A stretch of DNA of 57,490 bases. Origin: Bordetella parapertussis. Lineage in GTDB: Bacteria > Pseudomonadota > Gammaproteobacteria > Burkholderiales > SG8-39. Positions 1 through 8,573 of this stretch are shown here, in pieces. Every line of letters starts with the position of its first letter. The stretch's first letter is position 1. A program made the position numbers and the translations under genes. Where the stretch lies: NCBI GenBank assembly GCA_945862265.1, contig CAMAXP010000004.1, positions 100,118 to 157,607 on the forward strand, given 5' to 3'. The notes under the pieces are model-generated. The model was not told the DNA's origin. It saw nothing but the letters and a program-made list of their open reading frames with translations, and searched no databases.

Positions 1-788
1 TCGAACTCCTCGGGCCGGCACGGCTCGACAGCCTGGACAGCGCGCAGGTGCGCCGCTCGATCGCGCGGCTGCATTCCAAGGGGCTTTCGGCGCGTGCACT
101 GGCCAACATGCTTTCGGCCTGGCGCGGGCTGTATCACTGGCTCGTGCGGCAGAAAGGGTTTGCGTCCAATCCCTGCCAGGGCGTGCGCGCGGCGAAATCC
201 CCGCGCACCTTGCCCAAGGCCCTCTCCGTGGAGGCCGCGCAGCGCCTGATGGAGGCCGCGCCGGAAGGCGCCATCGAACTCCTGCGCGACCACGCGATGT
301 TCGAGTTGATGTATTCCTCCGGCTTGCGCCGCGCGGAATTGCTTTCGCTCGACTGGGGCGACGGGCGGCTGGACCTGGACGAAGGCCTCGTGACGGTGAC
401 TGGCAAGGGCAGCAAGACGCGCTCGGTCCCCGTGGGTGCGAAAGCGCGCGAGGCGCTGACGGCCTGGCTCGCGGTGCGCGCGCAACTGGCGGAGCCGGGT
501 GAAAAGGCGCTTTTCGTCGGCACACGCGGCCGGCGCATTTCGGCGTCGACGCTGGCCGTGCGGCTCGACCTGTGGGCGCAGGCGCGCGGCGCCGAAGGCC
601 ATGTCCACCCGCACATGCTGAGGCACTCCTTCGCAAGCCATGTGCTGCAATCCTCGCAGGACCTGCGCGCGGTGCAGGAGATGCTCGGGCACTCGAGCAT
701 CTCGACCACGCAGATCTACACCCACCTGGATTTCCAGGCGCTGGCCAAGGTCTACGACATGGCCCACCCGCGCGCGAGGAAGAAGTGA
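1..788 (+). CDS. xerC: Tyrosine recombinase XerC, 5'-truncated by the window edge
   Basis: Site-specific recombinase that, with XerD, resolves chromosome dimers at dif. The reading frame is open from base 3, and the residues before the first GTG (position 48) still look like the N-terminal core-binding domain, so the true start lies outside the window. Counting from the codon at 48, the catalytic set of the tyrosine recombinase family is complete: Arg94 (GLRRAEL), Lys120 (VTGKGSK), His189 and Arg192 (HMLRH), His215 (LGHSS) and the nucleophile Tyr224 (QIYTHLD). XerC is preferred over XerD because hslVU lies nearby, as is common in betaproteobacteria, but sequence alone separates the two weakly. 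The stop overlaps a possible GTG start of the next gene. Confidence 0.93.
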   Translation, partial: ELLGPARLDSLDSAQVRRSIARLHSKGLSARALANMLSAWRGLYHWLVRQKGFASNPCQGVRAAKSPRTLPKALSVEAAQRLMEAAPEGAIELLRDHAMFELMYSSGLRRAELLSLDWGDGRLDLDEGLVTVTGKGSKTRSVPVGAKAREALTAWLAVRAQLAEPGEKALFVGTRGRRISASTLAVRLDLWAQARGAEGHVHPHMLRHSFASHVLQSSQDLRAVQEMLGHSSISTTQIYTHLDFQALAKVYDMAHPRARKK

Positions 789-799
789 GTGGCGCAACA

Positions 800-1363
800 A
801 TGAGCGGCGCAACCGCGGTCAACGTGCCGCGTTCCCCGGGGGAACTGTTCTACGCCTTCATGAAGCTCGGCCTGCAGGGGTTCGGCGGCGTGCTGCCGGT
901 GGCCCGGCATACCCTGGTCGACAGCTATCGCTGGCTGACGATGGATGAGTTCACCGACATCGTGTCGCGCTGCCAGGCGTTGCCCGGGCCTAACATCGTC
1001 AATGTCTCGATCTGCATCGGGGCCCGCCATTTCGGCGCGCGCGGCGCATGGGCCGCCTGCGGCGGCATCCTCGCGGCGCCCTTTGTCGTGGTCCTGCTGC
1101 TTGGCGTGCTGTACTCGGGCTATGCGCAGGTGCCGGCGGTGGCTTCCGCGCTGCGCGGCGTTTCGGCCGTGGCCGCCGGGCTCATCATTGCGACCGCGTT
1201 GCGCATGGCCGCCTCGCCGAGGATGCGCTCCTGGCGCGTGGTGTTCGGCATCCTCGCCTTCGGGGCGGTCTCAGTGCTGCGCATGCCGCTCGCGCTCGTG
1301 CTCGCTGTAGCGGTGCCGGTGTCGATCGCCGCGGCCTGGGCCGGCCGCAAACGAGGCTCATGA
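800..1363 (+). CDS. chrA: Chromate transporter, short-chain CHR protein, first of a pair
   Basis: Inner-membrane protein of the CHR (ChrA) superfamily, about 187 residues with one CHR domain. The family signature is visible as FMKLGLQGFGGVLPV near the N-terminus and QALPGPNIVNVSI around residue 55. Hydrophobic segments follow. It is half the length of classical ChrA; short CHR proteins are encoded as adjacent pairs and are thought to act together as a heterodimeric chromate efflux or sulfate-related antiporter. ATG 800 was chosen; a GTG at 785 that overlaps the xerC stop is a good alternative because GAGGA lies just before it. The stop overlaps the next start (ATGA). Confidence 0.85.
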   Translation: MSGATAVNVPRSPGELFYAFMKLGLQGFGGVLPVARHTLVDSYRWLTMDEFTDIVSRCQALPGPNIVNVSICIGARHFGARGAWAACGGILAAPFVVVLLLGVLYSGYAQVPAVASALRGVSAVAAGLIIATALRMAASPRMRSWRVVFGILAFGAVSVLRMPLALVLAVAVPVSIAAAWAGRKRGS

Positions 1364-1887
1364 TGGAACGCCTCGGGATCCTCATTGCGGACTTCGCCGT
1401 GCTCTCGCTGCTGTCGGTCGGCGGCGCGGTCTCGGTGCTGCCGGAGATGCATCGCAGCCTCGTCGACGTGCATGGCTGGATGAGCGGCCGCGAGTTCAGC
1501 GACCTGTTCGCGCTTGCGCAGGCCGCGCCCGGACCCAACGTGCTGGTCGTGAGCCTGTTCGGCTGGCAGGTGGCGGGCATGGCCGGCGCGCTCGTCACGA
1601 CGGTGGCGATGATCCTGCCCTCGAGCCTGCTCACTTACTATGCAGACCGGATGCTCTGGCGGCGCGCGGGCGCGGCGGCCTGGCGCGAGATCCTGGACAA
1701 CGGCCTCGCGCCGATCACGGTGGGCCTGGTAGCGGCGTCCGGCGTGTTGCTTGCCAGCGCCAACATCAACAACCTCCCGGCCATGGCCTGTACGGCGGTG
1801 GCGGCGCTGGTCGCGTGGCGCACCAAGGTGCATCCGCTCTGGCTGATCGCAGCAGGTGCGCTGGCCGGCATTGCGGGGGTCGTATGA
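1360..1887 (+). CDS. Chromate transporter, short-chain CHR protein, second of a pair
   Basis: Second single-domain CHR protein, about 175 residues, encoded four bases into the end of the first. It repeats the same signature in diverged form: LSVGGAVSVLPEM near the N-terminus and AQAAPGPNVLVVSLFGW about residue 55. Its hydrophobic segments match the CHR topology. The tight ATGA overlap implies translational coupling and equal dosage with its partner, as expected for a two-subunit transporter. The start could be the first or second of two consecutive ATG codons. The substrate is inferred from family membership; chromate resistance itself is not shown by the sequence. Confidence 0.85.
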   Translation: MMERLGILIADFAVLSLLSVGGAVSVLPEMHRSLVDVHGWMSGREFSDLFALAQAAPGPNVLVVSLFGWQVAGMAGALVTTVAMILPSSLLTYYADRMLWRRAGAAAWREILDNGLAPITVGLVAASGVLLASANINNLPAMACTAVAALVAWRTKVHPLWLIAAGALAGIAGVV

Positions 1888-3077
1888 CGGCAAAGGTGAT
1901 CGTCCTCAAGACAGGGCGCGACAAGTCCGTCAAGCGCCGGCATCCGTGGGTGTTCTCGGGGGCGATCGAGAAAGTGCTCGGCGACCCGCAGGGCGGGGAC
2001 ACCGTGCTGGTGCGCAGCGCCGAAGGCCAGCAGCTCGGCCTCGCGGCCTATAGCCCGCAGTCGCAGATCCGCGGGCGGATGTGGACGTTCGATGCCGCGG
2101 CAACGGTCGACGCCGCGTTCCTGCGCGAGCGAGTGAAGCGTGCCCTCGACCTGCGCGCAAACCTGCCGATCGGGCAGCACACCAATGCGATGCGACTGGT
2201 GCATAGCGAGTCGGATGGACTGCCGGGCCTGATCGTCGACCGATACGCGGACGTGCTGGTCGCGCAGTTCCTGTCCGCGGGCATGGAGCGCTGGCGCGAG
2301 GAGGTTCTCGATGCGCTGGTGGAACTCACACGGTGCGAGGCCGTGTTCGAACGCTCGGACGCCGAAGTGCGCACGCTGGAGGGGCTGCCGGAGCGCGCTG
2401 GTTTCGTGCGCGGCAACAGCGACGCATCGAGCTGCGCGATCAGCGAGCACGGCCTGGTGTTTCGCGTGGACGTCGCCGCGGGGCAGAAGACGGGGTTTTT
2501 TCTTGACCAGCGTGCGAACCGGTTGCGGATCCGCGAACTCTCGGCCGGCCGGGAAGTGCTCGATTGCTTCTGCTACACCGGCGGCTTCGCCATTTCTTCG
2601 CTTGCCGGCGGTGCGAAGCACGTCACGGCGATCGACAGCTCGGCCACCGCGATCGCGATGGCCCAGCGCAATCTTCGCGGCAATCCGCTCGATGCCTCCC
2701 GTCTTGGGTTCAAGGAGGCCGACGTCTTCCTGCACCTGAGGGAGCTGCGCAATCGCGGCGCGAAGTTCGACATGATCGTGCTCGATCCGCCGAAATTCGC
2801 GCCCACCGCGGCGCAGGTGGAAAACGCCTCGCGCGCCTACAAGGACATCAACCTGCTGGCGCTGAAGCTGCTCTCGCCCGGCGGGTTGCTCGCCACGTTT
2901 TCGTGCTCGGGCGGGATTTCGCCGGACCTGTTCCAGAAGATCATCGCCGGCGCCGCGCTCGACGCGGGGGCGGATGCGAAAATCATCGAACGATTCGGGC
3001 CCGCGGCCGACCACCCGGTGGCGCTGGAGTTTCCGGAGGGCGATTACCTGAAGGGGCTGCTGGTCTACCGGCCCTGA
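1884..3077 (+). CDS. rlmI: 23S rRNA (cytosine-1962-C5)-methyltransferase RlmI
   Basis: 397 residues, close to E. coli RlmI (396). The N-terminus (VIVLKTGRDKSVKRRHPWVF) is a PUA RNA-binding domain, followed by a class I SAM-dependent methyltransferase fold. Motif I reads VLDCFCYTGGFA, motif IV is LDPPKF, and the motif VI region is TFSCSGGI, with the cysteine expected in m5C RNA methyltransferases. The start ATG 1884 overlaps the stop of the CHR gene (ATGA), so it ends a run of coupled genes starting at xerC. Its role is modification of the large ribosomal subunit RNA in the cytoplasm; no functional link with chromate transport is evident. Confidence 0.92.
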   Translation: MTAKVIVLKTGRDKSVKRRHPWVFSGAIEKVLGDPQGGDTVLVRSAEGQQLGLAAYSPQSQIRGRMWTFDAAATVDAAFLRERVKRALDLRANLPIGQHTNAMRLVHSESDGLPGLIVDRYADVLVAQFLSAGMERWREEVLDALVELTRCEAVFERSDAEVRTLEGLPERAGFVRGNSDASSCAISEHGLVFRVDVAAGQKTGFFLDQRANRLRIRELSAGREVLDCFCYTGGFAISSLAGGAKHVTAIDSSATAIAMAQRNLRGNPLDASRLGFKEADVFLHLRELRNRGAKFDMIVLDPPKFAPTAAQVENASRAYKDINLLALKLLSPGGLLATFSCSGGISPDLFQKIIAGAALDAGADAKIIERFGPAADHPVALEFPEGDYLKGLLVYRP

Positions 3078-3132
3078 GCGGCGACGGAGTAGAATCCGCC
3101 CTCCCCGTCCCCCGCAGTACCCAGGAGTTGCC

Positions 3133-4119
<987 letters not shown>

Positions 4120-4162
4120 CCCCGCTTCAAGGCGTATTTGACTGGGCGTGTATGATCCACGC

Positions 4163-4480
4163 ATGGGCAAGCCCTTCTTCCTGAGACTGTTCCTCGCGTT
4201 CGCACTGGCCTTTTCCGGCAGCGCGGCGCAGCTGCATTCGCTTGCGCACGCGCAGCAGGACCTCGCTGCGGCATCGCACGACCATAAGGCCCCGTCCCCG
4301 CTCCAACACGCCACCGACCAGTGCCTGGTTGTCCACGCGCTTGACGGTACCGCCGCCGAGGCTGCTTGCGCACCTGTTGCGCAGAAGATCTCCCGCCTCG
4401 TAGTTGCTCCCGCAGCCGTACGCAGCGGCGAATCGCCTGCCGCCGCGTTCCAGTCGCGCGCCCCGCCCCTCTCCGCCTAG
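4163..4480 (+). CDS. Small secreted His/Cys-containing protein, paralogue of the one at 8574
   Basis: About 105 residues. Positively charged start (MGKPFFLR), then a hydrophobic signal segment ending near SGSAAQ, then a short exported domain with several His (HSLAHAQ, ASHDHKAP, LQHATDQ) and a CLVVHAL motif. It resembles the protein at 8574-8894 throughout: shared LALAFSGSAAQLHSLAHAQ-like core, T(D/E)QCLVVHAL, and a C-terminal GESPA-AF-SR. The family is not recognised with certainty (possibly DUF2946-like). Position between a metallochaperone GTPase and an ABC module suggests periplasmic metal binding; this is inference. A GTG at 4148 would add five residues. Confidence 0.7.
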   Translation: MGKPFFLRLFLAFALAFSGSAAQLHSLAHAQQDLAAASHDHKAPSPLQHATDQCLVVHALDGTAAEAACAPVAQKISRLVVAPAAVRSGESPAAAFQSRAPPLSA

Positions 4481-4494
4481 TTACCCGTGTTCCG

Positions 4495-4512
4495 GCCGCG
4501 CATGCGCGGCCA
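4495..4512. repeat. Perfect 18-bp palindrome
   Basis: GGCCGCGCATGCGCGGCC is a perfect palindrome 14 bases after the stop of the small His/Cys gene and before the mini-ORF. It could form a strong RNA hairpin or serve as a dyad protein-binding site. No T-tract follows, so it is not a standard intrinsic terminator. Chance is possible in such GC-rich sequence. Confidence 0.45.
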
Positions 4513-4563
4513 CGTCGCGCGCCTATGCACGAAGCGCGTTGCCATGGATTCGAGGAGAGAGTC

Positions 4564-4605
4564 ATGTTCGAGCACAGGCAATCCCGGCCTGCCAAGCGAC
4601 TGTGA
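4564..4605 (+). CDS. Possible 13-residue leader peptide coupled to the ABC ATPase
   Basis: ATG 4564 is preceded by a good ribosome-binding site (GAGGAGAG about 7 bases upstream) and encodes MFEHRQSRPAKRL. Its TGA overlaps the only plausible start of the ATPase gene, GTG 4602, in a GTGA arrangement. The ATPase start has no ribosome-binding site of its own. This layout suggests translation of the mini-ORF feeds ribosomes to the ATPase by reinitiation. The peptide shows no recognised family; two Arg, one Lys and one His near the end could make it regulatory, but this is speculation. Confidence 0.4.
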   Translation: MFEHRQSRPAKRL

Positions 4606-5234
4606 TCGCCATCGCCGGGGTCGTACACAGATACGCAGGGCGTGAGGTCCTGCGCGTGGCAAGCTTCGAGGCCAACAAGGGGGCGGCTTGGTTGCTGCTG
4701 GGTCCTTCGGGTTGCGGCAAGACCACTTTGCTGCATATCCTGGCCGGTCTGCTTCGCCCGGGAGAGGGTGAGGTGAGCGTTGCCGGCGAGCGGCTCGATC
4801 GACTGAACGCTGCCGCTCTGGACAAGCATCGCGGCCAGAGAATCGGGATCGTTCCGCAGAAGCCGCACCTGATCGCGAGCCTTAGCGTCGCCGATAACCT
4901 GCGACTCGCACAGTCCCTCGCCGGACTGCCAGAGGACGTTGCGCGCGTGGCCGAGGCCTTGGCCGGAGTCGGCCTTTCGCAACGCGGCACGAGTCGCCCA
5001 CGCCAGCTTTCGCACGGTGAGGCGCAGAGGGTGGCCGTGGCGCGTGCGCTCGTGAATCGTCCCAGGGTGCTGCTCGCCGATGAACCCACCGCCAACCTCG
5101 ACGACGCCAACTGCGCAGCGACGCTCGACCTGCTCCAGACGCAGGCCCGGGCGGGCGGCACGACGCTCGTGATCGCGACGCATGATGCGCGGGTGCGCGA
5201 GCGATTTCCCAACCAGCTGAGGCTTGCGGCATGA
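4602..5234 (+). CDS. ABC transporter ATP-binding protein, MacB/LolD-like
   Basis: About 210 residues, typical for the LolD/MacB/FtsE type. Walker A is GPSGCGKTT (about residues 35-43), the Q-loop region is IGIVPQKPH, the signature is QLSHGEAQR, Walker B is VLLADEPTANLD, and the switch histidine is in IATHD. GTG 4602 is used because homology begins immediately there and no ATG exists in frame close by. It overlaps the mini-ORF stop upstream and the permease start downstream (ATGA), so ATPase and permease are made together. Within a zinc-associated operon that also has DUF3299, the module resembles Zur-controlled ABC systems reported in Vibrio (Zrg); substrate is not proven. Confidence 0.85.
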   Translation: MIAIAGVVHRYAGREVLRVASFEANKGAAWLLLGPSGCGKTTLLHILAGLLRPGEGEVSVAGERLDRLNAAALDKHRGQRIGIVPQKPHLIASLSVADNLRLAQSLAGLPEDVARVAEALAGVGLSQRGTSRPRQLSHGEAQRVAVARALVNRPRVLLADEPTANLDDANCAATLDLLQTQARAGGTTLVIATHDARVRERFPNQLRLAA

Positions 5235-6442
5235 ACCTGGCCATGGTGAGCATCGGGTATATGCGTGAGCGCCCCCTCGTCACGGGGCTCAACCTGCTCC
5301 TGCTCGCGCTCGGCGTCGCCACCATCACGGTAATGCTGCTCGTCACGACTCAGATCGAGGAGCGCCTGCAGCGGGACGTGCGCGGTATCGATCTGGTTGT
5401 CGGTGCGAAAGGCAGCCCCATGCAGCTGATCCTCTCTGCCGTGTTCCATCTGGATGCCCCTACCGGGAACATCCCCCTATCCGCTGCTCACGAAGTCGCC
5501 AAGCATCCGATGGTGAGGCAGGTTATTCCGATTGCCCTGGGTGACAGCTACCGGGGATTCCGGATCGTCGGCACGAACCAGGAATATCCCGTCCACTACG
5601 GTGCTCGCGTGGCAACGGGCCGCCTTTGGGACAAGCCACTGGAAGCGGTGATCGGTGCCGAGGTTGCGCAAGCCACGGGTCTTGCCGTCGGAAAGCAGTT
5701 CTCCGGAGCTCATGGCCTCGAAGGGGCCGGCGACTCGCACGAGAGCTCGCCGTACGTCGTGGTTGGCATACTCGCCCCCGGGGCGGGGCTTCTCGACCGG
5801 TTGGTGCTCACGAGCGTCGAATCCGTATGGGCCGTGCACCAGCACGGCGAGCCGGGCGACGATCCGCAGAAACTCATCGACGCGATGGACGACGAGGAGA
5901 AGGAGCTTACCGCCCTTCTGCTGCGGTACGCGTCACCGCTCGCCGCCGTATCTCTCCCGCGCTTCGTAAATGCGACGCCCGCGTTGCAGGCTGCATCGCC
6001 TGCGTTCGAAAGCGCACGACTGTTCCGGATGCTGGGGGTCGGTGTCGAAGTGTTGCGCGCATTCGGCCTCGTTCTGGTCCTGGCTTCCGCATTGTCGGTG
6101 TTCATTGCGTTGTGGAACGCGCTCGAAGACCGCCGCTACGACCTGGCGGTCATGCGCATGCTTGGCGCGTCCCCTGCGCGCCTCCTCAGCCTGATGCTGG
6201 TCGAGGCCATGCTGCTCGCCGGGGTCGGTGCAGCCGCCGGACTCGTTCTCGGCCATGGACTTACGGCTGCGGTAGGCGAGGCGCTTCGCGAGACGCGCCA
6301 GATGGGGGTGAGCGGCGCCGTATTCCTGGCCGACGAACTATGGCTGTTGGCGTTCGTCCTTGGAACGGCGGCGCTCGCAGCGTTGTTGCCTGCCTGGCGG
6401 GCCGCCCGGGTGGATGTGGCGGCGGCGCTTGCAGAAGGTTGA
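5231..6442 (+). CDS. ABC transporter permease, FtsX/MacB-like (LolE type)
   Basis: 403 residues with the MacB/FtsX layout: one membrane segment near residues 17-38, a large periplasmic domain of about 220 residues, then three C-terminal membrane segments (about 268-292, 318-342 and 365-390). The last part includes LEDRRYDLAVMRMLGAS, typical of the FtsX domain, and ends in LPAWRAARVDVAAALAEG. Such permeases usually do mechanotransmission or lipoprotein/peptide export rather than classical ion import, which makes their place in a metal locus notable. The start overlaps the ATPase stop. A secreted Cys/His protein and DUF3299 follow in the same operon. Confidence 0.86.
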   Translation: MNLAMVSIGYMRERPLVTGLNLLLLALGVATITVMLLVTTQIEERLQRDVRGIDLVVGAKGSPMQLILSAVFHLDAPTGNIPLSAAHEVAKHPMVRQVIPIALGDSYRGFRIVGTNQEYPVHYGARVATGRLWDKPLEAVIGAEVAQATGLAVGKQFSGAHGLEGAGDSHESSPYVVVGILAPGAGLLDRLVLTSVESVWAVHQHGEPGDDPQKLIDAMDDEEKELTALLLRYASPLAAVSLPRFVNATPALQAASPAFESARLFRMLGVGVEVLRAFGLVLVLASALSVFIALWNALEDRRYDLAVMRMLGASPARLLSLMLVEAMLLAGVGAAAGLVLGHGLTAAVGEALRETRQMGVSGAVFLADELWLLAFVLGTAALAALLPAWRAARVDVAAALAEG

Positions 6443-6465
6443 TCAATTCCCACCTTGGAGAACCT

Positions 6466-6717
6466 ATGAAGACACTACTGACAGCGGCCCTAGTCACGTT
6501 GTTTATCGCAAGTCCGGCCGCCTTGCACGCTCAGGCCAAGGCGGCAGACAAGAAGGCCGTGGAAATCGCCGGACACCGGGCGATGGCCGCCGCGCACGAG
6601 AAGGCGGCAAGGTGCCTGGAAGAAGGTAAGCCCGAGAAAGTCTGCCACGCGGAGCTTGAGAAGGATTGCCGAGGCCTCGGAATCGGCAAGCATTGCGGCA
6701 TGAAGCACAAGCATTGA
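6466..6717 (+). CDS. Tiny secreted Cys/His-rich protein
   Basis: 83 residues. A clear signal peptide (MKTLLTAALVTLFIASPAALHAQ) precedes a highly charged, helical mature part with four Cys and a C-terminal GKHCGMKHKH. GGAGAA lies seven bases before ATG 6466. The Cys/His pattern, with a His-rich tail, suggests a periplasmic metal-binding peptide or substrate of the preceding ABC permease. I do not recognise a family. It lies 23 bases after the permease and 44 bases before the DUF3299 gene, so it is probably part of the same operon. Confidence 0.7.
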   Translation: MKTLLTAALVTLFIASPAALHAQAKAADKKAVEIAGHRAMAAAHEKAARCLEEGKPEKVCHAELEKDCRGLGIGKHCGMKHKH

Positions 6718-6761
6718 TGCGCAGGAAGGTAAGCACGATCGAATCGAATCAGGAGGTTCGC

Positions 6762-7241
6762 ATGAAGCACACTTTACTCATCTGTACCGCCCTTGCATTG
6801 GGCCCGGCAGTTGCATTCGCGCAGGCGCCCGGAAAGCCCGGCAAGTACGAAGCGCAGGCATCCGCGGCCAAGCCACTGCCGGAACTCAAGGGCCTGGTGT
6901 CGTGGAAGACGCTCGCACAGGTGGATCTGGTCAAGCAAAAGGACCGTTACGTGCCCAGGTTCTCCGACAGCGTGGCCACCCTCGACAAGAAAGAGGTGAA
7001 GATGCAGGGCTACATGATGCCGCTCTCGGTAGGCGACAAGCAGGCCCACTTCATCCTCGCGGCTTCGCCTCAGACCTGTGGGTTCTGCATGCCCGGCGGA
7101 CCCGAGCAGTTCGTCGAAGTCAAGATGACCAAGCCGATCAAGTTTACCTATGAACCGGTGCTGGTCAGCGGCCGCATGGCGCTGCTTACGAACGATCCCG
7201 GCGGGGTGTTCTATCGCCTGACCGAAGCCGTGGCGCACTGA
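6762..7241 (+). CDS. DUF3299 family periplasmic protein
   Basis: 159 residues with signal peptide (MKHTLLICTALALGPAVAFA) and a DUF3299 domain. The conserved part includes KEVKMQGYMMPL and AASPQTCGFCMPGGPEQFVE, with a CxxC that could bind metal or be redox-active, and a C-terminal LVSGRMALL. A perfect AGGAGG (6751-6756) fixes ATG 6762 as the start. DUF3299 proteins occur beside MacB-like ABC modules in zinc-regulated operons, for example in Vibrio; their biochemical role is unknown. It is followed after 7 bases by the ZIP gene. Confidence 0.85.
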   Translation: MKHTLLICTALALGPAVAFAQAPGKPGKYEAQASAAKPLPELKGLVSWKTLAQVDLVKQKDRYVPRFSDSVATLDKKEVKMQGYMMPLSVGDKQAHFILAASPQTCGFCMPGGPEQFVEVKMTKPIKFTYEPVLVSGRMALLTNDPGGVFYRLTEAVAH

Positions 7242-7248
7242 AGCGCGC

Positions 7249-8019
7249 TTGATCCTTTCTTCGATCCTGCTTGCCACGCTCGCCGGTGGTGTGCTGTCGG
7301 TGCTGGCGGCCGCGGCCTTGTCGTTTTCCGTGCTGGATCGATGGGCGCCGCGGCTGGTGTCCTATGCCGTCGGCGTTCTGCTCGGCGCGGCTTTCCTCGA
7401 CCTGCTGCCCGAGGCGGTGAACGCGCTCGGGCCAGAGGACGTGCTTGCGACATGCCTGGCGGGAATTCTTGCTTTTTTCGTGCTCGAGAAGCTCGCGCTA
7501 TGGCGCCACGCGCATCCCGGGCCGCACGACCTTGATGCGGAGGGAGTGCCTCACGCGCACGTGCGCCACCGGGGTCAGGCGGCAGGTCTGATGATCGTGG
7601 TGGGCGACGGCCTGCATAATTTCGTCGATGGCGTGTTGATCGCCGCCGCATTCCTCACGGATCCGGCGGTCGGATGGGCGGTGGCGATAGGCGTGGTCAC
7701 ACACGAGATTCCACAGGAAGTGGGGGACTTCATGGTGCTGTTGAGCGTGGGATACACGCGCCGCAAAGCGTTGCTGTTGAACGCGGTGTCCGGGGCCGCG
7801 GCGTTGGTTGGCGGCGTGGCGGGGTACTTTGCGCTGACACACGCGAGCGAGTGGCTGCCTTACGTGCTCGCATTCGCGGCGGCAAGTTTCATCTATGTCG
7901 CAGTGGCGGACCTCATTCCAGAGCTGCACCGTCGCTGGAGCTTCGCAGACGCGACGGGGCAGGTGATTCTGATCTGCGCCGGGGTCGCCACAGTGTATGC
8001 CGCCCATGGCAACCACTGA
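7249..8019 (+). CDS. ZIP family divalent metal (zinc) transporter
   Basis: 256 residues of the ZIP family (ZupT/GufA-like). Predicted membrane segments surround the two family motifs: HNFVDGVLIAAAF (TM4) and HEIPQEVGDFMVLLSVG (TM5), whose His, Asn, Asp and Glu form the transport metal site. A cytoplasmic loop rich in His (WRHAHPGPHDLD, PHAHVRHR) lies at about residues 84-108. It imports zinc or another divalent cation across the inner membrane. The start is TTG 7249, seven bases after the DUF3299 stop; no ATG suits. It ends the presumed ABC-DUF3299-ZIP operon. Confidence 0.93.
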   Translation: MILSSILLATLAGGVLSVLAAAALSFSVLDRWAPRLVSYAVGVLLGAAFLDLLPEAVNALGPEDVLATCLAGILAFFVLEKLALWRHAHPGPHDLDAEGVPHAHVRHRGQAAGLMIVVGDGLHNFVDGVLIAAAFLTDPAVGWAVAIGVVTHEIPQEVGDFMVLLSVGYTRRKALLLNAVSGAAALVGGVAGYFALTHASEWLPYVLAFAAASFIYVAVADLIPELHRRWSFADATGQVILICAGVATVYAAHGNH

Positions 8020-8071
8020 CAAGGACCCTGTCCGCCGCGGGATTCGCGCCTAGAGCCGGTATCCGGTCCGG

Positions 8072-8087
8072 CCTTGTTGCAACAAGG
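8072..8087. promoter_or_regulatory. Perfect 16-bp palindrome at the zur promoter, candidate operator
   Basis: CCTTGTTGCAACAAGG is a perfect dyad ending at the base before the -35 hexamer of the zur promoter. A dyad here is well placed for autoregulation. It does not match the TGTTATA-type core known for Zur boxes of gammaproteobacteria, so assignment to Zur is tentative. Confidence 0.5.
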
Positions 8088-8116
8088 TTGCGTTACTGGT
8101 TGCCGGCCGATACAAT
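8088..8116 (+). promoter_or_regulatory. Sigma-70 promoter of zur, probably giving leaderless mRNA
   Basis: TTGCGT (8088-8093), a 17-base spacer and TACAAT (8111-8116). The ATG of zur is at 8123, where transcription would be expected to start, so the transcript would have almost no 5' leader. There is no ribosome-binding site before the ATG, consistent with this. Confidence 0.6.
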
Positions 8117-8122
8117 CCATTC

Positions 8123-8545
8123 ATGAAGCGCACTGTCAGGAAGGACGACGCCCGGGCGCGTGTGGCGGCCACCGGCGACCGCGTCACCATTGCGCGAGTG
8201 GCAGTGCTCGCCTGCCTTTCCGAGGCGAAGGGCGCCCTTTCACACCACGACTTGGAGGCGGCACTCGCCCCCCGGCCGGTCGACCGCGTAACCCTGTACC
8301 GGGTACTTGACTGGCTTGTGGGGCAGGGTCTCGCCTGCCGGCTGGCTGGGTCGGATCGCGTGAGCCGCTATGCGGCCGCCAATCGCGAACATGGGGCGCA
8401 TGCGCATTTCCAATGCAATGGGTGTGGCAAGACCATCTGCCTTGAAGAGGTTTCCACGCCAAGGCTCACGCTGAGGGTGCCGCGCGGATACCGGACCGAC
8501 GCTGCGGAAGTGATCGTTCGTGGTGCCTGTGCTGAATGCAACTGA
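8123..8545 (+). CDS. zur: Fur-family transcriptional repressor, probable Zur
   Basis: 140 residues. The N-terminal winged helix contains a Fur-type recognition region (VDRVTLYRVLDWLVGQGL). The dimerisation/metal part has HAHFQCNGCGKTICLE (about residues 92-107) and a terminal CAEC: two CxxC pairs forming the structural zinc site. Position between a ZIP transporter and a ZnuD-like receptor favours Zur over Fur or PerR. It would bind zinc and repress uptake genes when zinc is sufficient. It has its own promoter with an adjacent perfect palindrome. Confidence 0.85.
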   Translation: MKRTVRKDDARARVAATGDRVTIARVAVLACLSEAKGALSHHDLEAALAPRPVDRVTLYRVLDWLVGQGLACRLAGSDRVSRYAAANREHGAHAHFQCNGCGKTICLEEVSTPRLTLRVPRGYRTDAAEVIVRGACAECN

Positions 8546-8573
8546 ACGCACCCTGGTATCGAGGACGAGCCGA

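Noticed and set aside
1..788. XerC-like recombinase considered as a mobile-element integrase
   Set aside because: The sequence and neighbourhood (hslVU within 11 kb, housekeeping genes) fit chromosomal XerC; no att repeats, tRNA end or phage genes are near.
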